Assembly (NCBI GenBank): GCA_029532415.1
Contig: JAQOTA010000020.1
Location: 1,240,001-1,304,000, forward strand
Length of the DNA stretch: 64,000 nucleotides
Direction of reading: 5' to 3'
DNA from: Marasmius tenuissimus
Taxonomy: Eukaryota > Basidiomycota > Agaricomycetes > Agaricales > Marasmiaceae
Shown here piece after piece: positions 56,217 through 64,000 of the stretch. The notes under the pieces were generated by a model. It was not told where the DNA came from. It did not search any database and worked only from the letters and a program-made list of their open reading frames with translations. Made by a program: the position numbers and the translations under genes. How positions within the stretch are numbered: position 1 is the stretch's first letter; each line of letters starts with the position of its first letter.

Positions 56217-56912
56217 TCACGTTAAACCGGCAAATCTAGCAGTTTTCGATGAGGTTCCAGATGCATAGGTTCGTAACAGTAACGTAGATACGTGGCGACA
56301 GGGTTTGAGGGTTGAGACATGAGCGGATAACGCCATAATTTCCACAGCATCCACGGCCAGTGAGTTTGAACCATGCAAGCTAACGTGAATGGGTTGATGA
56401 GAATGCCCAGCCTGGTAGTCCTTGACCAATGCGAGATGCGCAAGGTTCATGGAGTCGACGGCCAATACATTCACAACAAGGCGATGAAAGATTACCGCCG
56501 TTTGTGAAGGCGGATGGAGACCAGTGATGAAACCACTTTCTTGGTTCAACTTTATGAAAAAAAGAGGGAACGTGAAGGGAGAAAAACAGGCGGAGTGACA
56601 TAGAAGCCGAAGGATTTCTGAACCATAAGCGACGTACGTAGTGCTCATTTGTCCTCGGTAGCAGTGTTCTACCTCCCGCCCTTCACAGAAGCCGCCGCAT
56701 GAGTAAGTGCCGGAACGACGACATCCCAACGGCTGTGTGATGGTGCACGAAAGAAGGTTTTCAAGGAGAGCCTGGCGCGGCACGGCAGCAATGAAAGAGC
56801 AGTCAGTGTACCCTTGAAGAGATCGATAATCCAAGCCCGCAATGTCGTGCAATACGCTGGGGTGAGACTTTTCATAACCATGTTCACTGAGCCTGCCATC
56901 AAGAACAACCAT
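56217..56912 (-). CDS. Hypothetical ORF, 231 aa, uncertain
   Basis: Open frame from ATG 56912 (MVVLDGRLSEHGYEKSHPSV) through LDYRSLQGYTDCSFIAAVPR. The frame also extends upstream (FQSIDSAPSNE) to a stop. The first half looks protein-like; the second half is less convincing and may run past a true splice site. No domain recognised. Confidence 0.3.
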   Translation of the reverse strand: MVVLDGRLSEHGYEKSHPSVLHDIAGLDYRSLQGYTDCSFIAAVPRQALLENLLSCTITQPLGCRRSGTYSCGGFCEGREVEHCYRGQMSTTYVAYGSEILRLLCHSACFSPFTFPLFFIKLNQESGFITGLHPPSQTAVIFHRLVVNVLAVDSMNLAHLALVKDYQAGHSHQPIHVSLHGSNSLAVDAVEIMALSAHVSTLKPCRHVSTLLLRTYASGTSSKTARFAGLT

Positions 56913-57904
56913 TTCATTTGAAGGAGCACTATCGATGGACTGGAACCAGAGATGTCGTGGATTTTGGTCGGTTGATCAATCTTTGACTCCAGCAAGCATG
57001 ACGTGTTTGAGATTTCGCACCAATCTTCAGCACAACAAACGAACGAATGGCGTGAGCCTAAATCCTGAGTAGCCTATTTCAAAAGTCAACGGTCGGCTCA
57101 GACATTGGTGAACCCACACCGTATCAAAAGCGGACCTATAGAATTCATTATGGCTGGCATTGATAATCTCAGAACAACAATAATTTGAGCGGTCGTGTTT
57201 GAGGCGTAGCACTTGGACCAGGAGAACGGAAGAGAAGGGGAAGAGGAAGGGATGAGGGATCCGATGAAACAATGACCGCATCCCGGACTGCCTCGGCCCT
57301 GTGGCCCATCGTCGCCGTGGGAATATGTCACGGCCTCCCCCCCTGCCACCGCAGGCCTCCGCCGACCTGCCCAGTCCTAGTTTCCCACGAGCTTGCTCTA
57401 CACCAACTTACCACGAGAGTTCAGGACTCTTCAGAACCTTCCACCTTCGACCTGCTCATCGTATTCCACTTGCATTAATGACTGGTGCTGACATAGAATC
57501 TTATCGCGTCTTGGTCGACAATATGACAAATACCAGAACTGCTCAGCTCTCAGACCATCGTCCGATGGGGATAACAGGTCCCCCAATTGTCCGACTCCTG
57601 CCACATTCTGGCGAGTCAAAGACCTTCGACCGCTACATTACCATTTTGGGTTGGATTTGCAACTATCGCATCCAAATCGAGCGGACAATCGAACTCAAGA
57701 TGACCAGGAGACTATATAAGTGAAGGCGTGCGTTGACGATGATGTGCGAAACTTCCCTGCCACCCGCCTCATTCACACAAAGCTTGAAACAACAGAACTT
57801 TTGGAAGAAGATTATGCATCCTGAACACATAGCAGAGGCGGAAATTGTAGCAAGTACTCCTTCTTTTCTTTCTTTGCAAAAAAACCTAACAGGCTTTGTC
57901 TTAG

Positions 57905-58366
57905 ATGAGCGAAGGTATTGAACGTCAGATCAACCGAATTGGATCCTTGAACCTAGCCAAGGACTCGTCATTCGACACGCGACACGATCATCACCTACAG
58001 CGTACTGCCGAGAATGTGATCTTTACTACTCACGATGCCCAGCTGACGACGGACAGTGTACGCGACTCCCAAGTCTTTGTGGCACGACGCGAATCGGCGG
58101 AGGCACCAGAGCAACATGGCCCAATCGATCTCAGAGGGATTTCGGATGAAGATGCCAGTGATTTGGAAGACATGGAATCGAACCGTCTCTATCCCCTTCA
58201 ATCCAGTTCTTCGCGTTATGTCATGGGGAATAAGCAGGAACAAGCCTGGAAGTGGATCTACGAGCGCCCACAAGAGGAGTCCGCACCGGGAGACAGCGAT
58301 GATGACGAGGAATCAGACGAAGAAGTAGACGACTCCGATTATTGTCACATAATCCACTTCGACTGA
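57905..58366 (+). CDS. Small acidic protein, 153 aa
   Basis: ATG at 57905 comes directly after an acceptor-like GTCTTAG, so a 5' UTR intron or upstream exon is possible. The protein begins MSEGIERQINRIGSLNLAKD and ends with a strongly acidic tail (DSDDDEESDEEVDDSDY) before CHIIHFD. Likely disordered; no family recognised. Confidence 0.5.
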   Translation: MSEGIERQINRIGSLNLAKDSSFDTRHDHHLQRTAENVIFTTHDAQLTTDSVRDSQVFVARRESAEAPEQHGPIDLRGISDEDASDLEDMESNRLYPLQSSSSRYVMGNKQEQAWKWIYERPQEESAPGDSDDDEESDEEVDDSDYCHIIHFD

Positions 58367-58780
58367 ATTGGTTCCAACTTCCAAGTCACCGTCATTGAGG
58401 AACGGAGTACATAGCCTTCGAGCCTTCGAATCAATTGAATACCTCCTATAACAAAACCATTTCCCGAGATAACCGAATCTCCCAAATAAACTTGATTACT
58501 TATCGACCCATCTTCGAGAACGTGCAGACATCACTGAGATCTCCACAAAGTCAACATGAATCTATTAACCCAAGCGAGAAGTCACTCGACACTATGTATA
58601 CTCTAGGATTGACGCTACCAGTTCGCTTCATGGTGGAAGTATCTATAAAGTCTATAAAGTCTCTATTCTGGCCTCCGGTTCCCAACCAAGAGATAGATGG
58701 CAACTATACAGGCTGTCAATAAGTTCGAAGGGCCGTGCTCTCCTACCTGGAGGAACAATGTGGCTGGAGTGCGGGTGGCT

Positions 58781-59414
58781 CTAGCCAGAATGGAGGTATT
58801 TTCCGTCAGTCCTGCGCTGTGGAGCTAAGAAGGGTTGGTCTCACGAGAAGGAACTTATTCGTTGAGGAGGCTTACCGAGTACCCGTCATTCTTGTCAGGA
58901 ACCCATATATAGTCTGCCCCTCCCAGACGCATGATGTGAAAGCTACGAGACTCGGGGTGAGATACAATTCGTCAGCCGAAGGTTATTCAAGAGCTTACCT
59001 GCCGTCCGACGACCGTCTCAAGAATTGAGAGACCGGTTGTTTTGGAACAATCCCACGTATCTCGACGGTTGGTACCCGCCCAAGCTCCAGAAGAGCTAAC
59101 GTCCTGTCATCATCTGTCCTGAGTATAGTGTAGGTCGGCATCGTAGAATCTGTGGTCAGGTAGAATTGTATTTTTTCCCGCAATGAGATCGTCGAATTTG
59201 ACAACGACCCGTCCTGGGAGTGGAATGCATATGTTGGAGGATGATAAGTATGCGAGGTTTCTGACTCCCAACCAGAGGACTGATAACCAGTGGTGTAGTA
59301 GGCAGAGTCGAGTGTAATCGAAAAGGGTAAAGCCCCGTATATGGAAGTGGAGGACTGAGCCGGTCCGGATTGCTCATAACTTGCATGCCTGGTCCAGGAT
59401 TCGTAAGGATGCAT
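58781..59414 (-). CDS. DUF6593 family protein (second copy, shortened)
   Basis: Exons 59414-58999, 58942-58876 and 58816-58781, about 172 aa. Begins MHPYESWTRHASYEQSGPAQ, then a Ser/Tyr-rich part with SIYGALPFSITLDS, and the domain: FYLTTDSTMPTYTILRT, LALLELGRVPTVEIRGIV, PKQPVSQFLRRSS, and after the first intron GGADYIWVPDKNDGYS. This is the order of the DUF6593 type that has a Pro/Tyr-rich N-terminus. The model stops soon after (GKYLHSG), before the last strands normally present, so the gene is either shortened or has another exon to the left. It lies about 0.5 kb beyond the stop of Argonaute B on the same strand. Confidence 0.65.
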
Positions 59415-59955
59415 GGATGAAGAAGAGGCTTGAGTCTATACGCTGTTCACCGGTGTACCTACACGTTCATATATACCTGAATGTGAGACCTCCTGTTTGT
59501 GCTATGCGAGGCGGGCGGACAGGTCAGGTTCAGTAATGGTAGTCCCCGCGCGTCAAATATTCCACCAATAGTGTCCAAACGAGTGGACAAGGCAATTCTT
59601 ACTGATATTTCAAGTGTACTCAGGAGTTCGGTCCGCACTGGCAAGAGACGCTTGAGGACCCTGAAGCCAACGGACGAAGCATCAGTCCAAGTTCAGGCTG
59701 TTGGCGGAAATCCGAGCTCCAGAGTCAATTCCGAGCACTACAGTGAATGGAACAACATCCTAGGAGTCCCGCGGATATCAAGTTGAATTCAAACCCTTCT
59801 CGACTTTCATCACTCGCCCGACGGCTACGGTAAGCAACATAGACTCAGTCGTTAGTAAATACACTGCGAGCTTTTGTCAGCTCTACTAGTACATAGTCAG
59901 ATAAACCAATATAGAATGGTACCTAGCCGGGTACCCAGACTTCAGTGAAGCTCAG
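59415..59955. other. Intergenic region between Argonaute B and the DUF6593 gene
   Basis: Short frames on both strands; nothing supported. Confidence 0.4.
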
Positions 59956-62900
59956 TCACTACAAACGTATGAGTAAGATTCGGATTCTATCAATTACCGG
60001 TTGTTCTGATTCGCAAGACAAGCTCACCAGAAAAAACATTCTATCGAGTTGATTTCTATGGGCCGGCTGGAAGTTGTCCCTGTACACTTGTAGGGGATCG
60101 CGAGACGGGGCAGACGCACTCTGGGGCGTAAAAGCCTCGGATTGGTCATAATGGTTTTTCGCTCGGCCACATACTATATGAGCATCTATCAAGCCAAATT
60201 AGACGGGATCACGACGATTTTCCATGTTGCACTCACAATAGACCGGGGCTGGTAGAGAGACTGAACGAGTCGAACGCGCAAAAACGTGGCACAACGCGAA
60301 GGAAAGAGATTGGAGTGCATCTGCACTGTAAGCACATACGTGTCGAAGTCAGCCATTAAATCATTCCTCAGTTGCCACTTACTTGAAGTTATTCTCCTAA
60401 AAAAAGATGAAGAGATGCATGCGATTAATCATCACGTTGGCGACGTCGGCCGTAACCTGCAGTGGACCCACATTGTGTAACACCTGGTAGTTTTGAGTAA
60501 GCCGGGTCTCGTCGATCACAAATCACCAAATCCGAGGACTGCTTACTGTATAATGTGCCGGGCGACTTGTGCCCTGGATCCCTGCGTGACTCTGGAGGTA
60601 GAAGTCAAATTCGACAGGATGGCAAATGTCTCGATCAACCACAGTCCCCGCTTTTACATTCCCGCTTCTATCTGCAGAGTCACGATCGTTTTGGGGAAAG
60701 AGACTGGGCAGATAGAGCGCTGATATCAATGACGCTGAGAACCGCGAGAATTACCACTCACCGCGTATGGTGTCGCTTTCCGACGATAATAAACGTGATC
60801 TTTGGGGCGATATGAAGTGCTTCGCAAGCATCTAACAGATGCGCGTCAGTCATGAGGGTCCAGGAGCAATGAGGTAGCAAGGTACTCTGAATTAGAGGAA
60901 GTTCTATCGGTGGAGTATTAGTGCGCTGTAACGTCGGCCGTTTTGACCAAACTCCTCTTACCGTCGTTCAAAACCTGATCGAACTCTCCCTCAGACACGC
61001 CGTCTGTGAAGGTTTGTTGGCATAGATGATAAAGTCAGGTGAGTTGATTGTTTACCCCGATAGAATATGAGGCGTTTGGGCGCCGCTTTCTCCTTGCTCA
61101 AGTTCTCTGTTTTCTGTTTGAATGCCATATGTGCGGAAAGAAGAGTCTGTCGAGGGTGTATTTTAATAGATTGTTCGACCGGATTCACGATAATGGACGT
61201 ACGCGACACATGTCCTCAATGTCAGTGATCATTTCGGCTCGTTTCTGAACCCTCAGAATAGCTCGGTATTGTGCGCAGGCCGAATCCATGCTTGCACCGA
61301 CAGCGCTGTATGATGGCATACTCTTCATCTGCGGTCCCGGAGGTGGGTGGGTAACATCCGCACCTGTTAAGAAATGGTAAGGGTTAATAAGAAGCGTTAA
61401 TTCAAACAAAGGTACCCATGATTATCGTCGAATCGTTCTTATCGCGTAGAAAAGGCATTGTCGAGGGGTCGAGGAGTACGTTTGTCCCGCCCAACTTCCC
61501 ATTGATTCTGGTGGATATAGTATCATCAGTATCAAGGAGAACTAGATCCGTGTCACAGCTCACTTCAAGCATACGTTTGCCCAGTACTGCGAATTAGCGC
61601 CTTTGCAGCTGAAACTCTGGAGGCATTGCGTCGCCACGCCAAACTGTGTTTGATGTAAAAGTTTAATCATTTGATTGGCGCCGCTCCAGTCACAAAATCA
61701 CCTTGACATCACAACAGCTGCAAGACTAGTGAGAGAGGCGCGAGGGAAACATCTGAAAAAAACACTTGCTGCTTGATTGTCTGATAAATGGGTGCAGCAC
61801 CTTTCGGCACAACTACCACAATAAGACTCGGTGGGACTGAGGAGCGCTTTTGTCGCTTGAATTCTTGACTTGCAGCTATCAATTGCTGGATTACCAGGGA
61901 TTATCCAGAAACCACCCACGTCATTCACGCCTCTTGATTGCAGACAGATCACACCCACCTGCTGAATATCTCCCTGTCCATTCTCGTATTTCTTCAATGG
62001 GTCCCGATGAGTAAATTTTATACCTGATAGGTGCTTTGTTAAACATGGAGGGCAATGGAGGATGCAATGATAACTGTGAGTACTAACCAAGTTTTCCGCA
62101 CTCGGTGATCAAGGCATCTGCTGCCCTATCTGCATCCTGTGGATTGAATCTGTTCCTCACTTCGTAGATAATCATCATCCAACCAAAGATCGTGGCCGAC
62201 TCGTATAGCTTTTTGCCCTCCCTGCACGTCGCGGTATTGATGAGTGGACACACAGGACGAGCATAACGAGACTGACATATTCCATTGCCCGTTGTTTGGA
62301 TACTGTAACGGTAAAACAAGTGAACTGTAAGCAGATGCTAGAGCAGGCACAGCACTATCTCGACATACCACAATCCCTTTCGGTCCTTCTCCGTATCTCA
62401 GTGTTGGATGTTTCAAGAATCTGGCATTGGCGGTAATCGGTAGCTCGTTTGACGACGCGCTGACCCCAAAAGCCTCGAGGTACTCTGACCGAGTGTGATC
62501 CAGAATGCCCTTGCCATGGTCGTGGGCCGTTAGCTTGGCATATCAATAATCACGTAGAGGTTGCTTACCTGAGGGGCCAAACTATTTTTTATGCCGGCAA
62601 GCCTACTCCTGGGGTTCTGCGAAGAGAACTTGACGAAATCTTTGAGAAACCTCTCGGGAATCTCCCTCTTCATGAAACACCCAGGAGGGACAATGCACCT
62701 CTCTAACGGAATCTTCGCAGACGATGCAGTCTAGACGCAGTCGTGATCAGTCAACAAGGTAACATTGCCACGGTGACGAAGTACACCGTACCGTAATGCA
62801 AACGACATTTGGAAACTGTAGAGGTTGGTTGGCAGCTTGATGGAAGTAATTAGCCACCGTGATCTGCTGGCCGTTTCTATCCACAAAGAGTTCGTCCGCC

Positions 62901-64000
62901 GCGCCAAGCCGTGTCAACCCACTGACAGTACCACGGCGTAGGGAACGACCGGGCGTGGCACCCTCGACAAGGACTTCCATACCTATGAGAAACGAGCGAA
63001 GTCCCTCGCGCTGCGCGTCTGGGAAGCCAAACCGGGGTGCTAAAACATTGGGATTTGCTCCCTCCCTCCCTAAAAACTGAAGGCACAGTCCAATAAGGTG
63101 ACCAGGACTGTACATCATCGCGACATTGGTGTCGACGTTTAGAAGGAGGTTTTTCTGTCCCGGTCTCACCGACTGGAAGTAGCCTCGCCAGATCTGGTAC
63201 CCCCCTCCGAGGTCTCTAGAGCCTGCGTTACTGAAGAAAGAACGTCCGCCAGGTCGAGCGAACACCTTCTGGTCTTGGACAGGCTTGCGCATTTCAGACA
63301 TGGCTTTCATACCGAAGACGACATTCAAGGCCTGCGAGGGACAGCGCCGGGATGAATCAGCAGACGCCGCGATACCCAGAAAAAATAGTGAACGCCTTAC
63401 GTTTAGGGCTGGAGCGACGGATACGTGTGACGATTGGGTGCCGTCAATCAGACGATTGAGTATTCTGTGGCGACGGTAAGTCCAGTCGAGAGAAAATAAG
63501 TCGAGGAAGCATACTCGGGATTGATCTCGGCGGTCTTCGTTAATCGTACTTCGTATAGTCTGGGAGGCTGCTGCCCGGCTTGCGAGTTATGGAGTGTAAC
63601 TTGGAACTACGATTGTTTAGCGGCGATATGGGCAAACGATGTCAGATTTCGCTCACCGCAGCTGAGTCATTTGGCCCTAGGTCTAACCTTCTAGCTGCAT
63701 ACAGGATCTTCTTCCCATCGTAGGCAACGCGGTTTTTCTTATCTTCGATCGTTCCAGCATCGAAGATCGGCCGTGATCCGTAGCCGAGCTGCAATCGATC
63801 TATCAATCCAAAGCTCCCTCGCGAGCTCAGAGTGGGTGCAATGACTACGGAACCGTGTCTGAGAGACGCAATTACTGCGAGAGAAATAGTGGACACGAAC
63901 CGACTGTTACGATACGGTGAGTCAGCGCTCTAGCGGGTCATGAAGATAAGCCACGCACCATCATACTGGTACCACATAAAATCGGCCTTGGAACGGTCCT
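59956..64000 (-). CDS. Argonaute B (DEDH type), 5' end outside the window
   Basis: Partial: the first exons lie beyond 64000. Visible parts in order: N ([33 protein letters not shown]), linker 1 ([36 protein letters not shown]), PAZ ([34 protein letters not shown]), linker 2 ([14 protein letters not shown]), Mid ([33 protein letters not shown]) and PIWI ([89 protein letters not shown]). The end is RMFFL, with the TGA directly after the last intron. The tetrad D, E, D, H is complete, so RNA cleavage is possible. Sequence is well diverged from Argonaute A. About 20 short exons are implied; not all borders were fixed. Confidence 0.88.

Noticed and set aside
1..64000. CRISPR array, phage or bacterial operon
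   Set aside because: No direct-repeat array was seen, genes have spliceosomal introns, and tRNA genes are of eukaryotic type.
1..64000. LTR retrotransposon or DNA transposon
   Set aside because: No reverse transcriptase, integrase or transposase motifs were recognised in any frame I read. The only repeat structures are the foldback at 4852-5043 and the M35 tandem duplication.

Overview
The window looks like nuclear DNA of a basidiomycete, most likely a mushroom-forming Agaricomycete. Genes are split by short introns (about 45-90 nt, GT..AG, often with a CTAAT-like branch site). tRNA genes carry tiny introns. Several proteins belong to families that are expanded in, or restricted to, basidiomycetes: DUF6593, DUF6699, MATA-type HMG-box factors, arrestin-like proteins and M35 metallopeptidases. 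Gene models were built by hand from reading frame, intron phase and family resemblance; no search was run.

Left part (1-16.7 kb): the 3' part of an unknown minus-strand gene with an in-frame stop; a GATA zinc-finger factor (2063-4358, +); a foldback inverted repeat next to an intron-bearing tRNA-Pro(UGG); an arrestin-like gene (6222-7718, +); a gene with four Rap1-type Myb-like repeats (8319-10405, +); and several small minus-strand genes, two of which (12673-13195 and 16200-16742) become visible only when an intron is inferred.

Middle (17-43 kb): a tRNA-Gly(CCC); two uncharacterised plus-strand genes, the second ending in a DUF6699-like domain; a DUF6593 gene; a single-exon hypothetical gene; then three M35 (deuterolysin-type) secreted metallopeptidases. 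Two of these form a head-to-tail tandem on the minus strand with a tract of perfect identity, and the third is more diverged and inverted. Between them lie an HMG-box gene and a single-pass membrane protein. A second tRNA-Gly(CCC), with an identical mature part but a different intron, and an acidic Ser-rich protein gene follow.

Right part (43.8-64 kb): two Argonaute genes on the minus strand, 43853-47766 (complete) and 59956 to beyond the window end (5' end missing), about 12 kb apart. A second, larger HMG-box factor, a small acidic protein gene and a second DUF6593 gene lie around them. Argonaute A has a Gly/Arg-rich insertion and a DEDD-type catalytic tetrad; Argonaute B lacks the insertion and has DEDH. 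Argonaute A also appears to contain a 3-nt microexon.

Functional themes are RNA silencing (two Argonautes), transcription control (GATA, two HMG-box, Rap1-Myb-like), extracellular proteolysis (three M35) and signalling or trafficking (arrestin-like). I see no transposon, CRISPR array, rRNA or bacterial-type operon. Long stretches (10.4-12.7, 35.7-38.5, 42.1-43.8, 47.8-51.6 and 53.3-57.9 kb) hold only fragments that look weakly coding.
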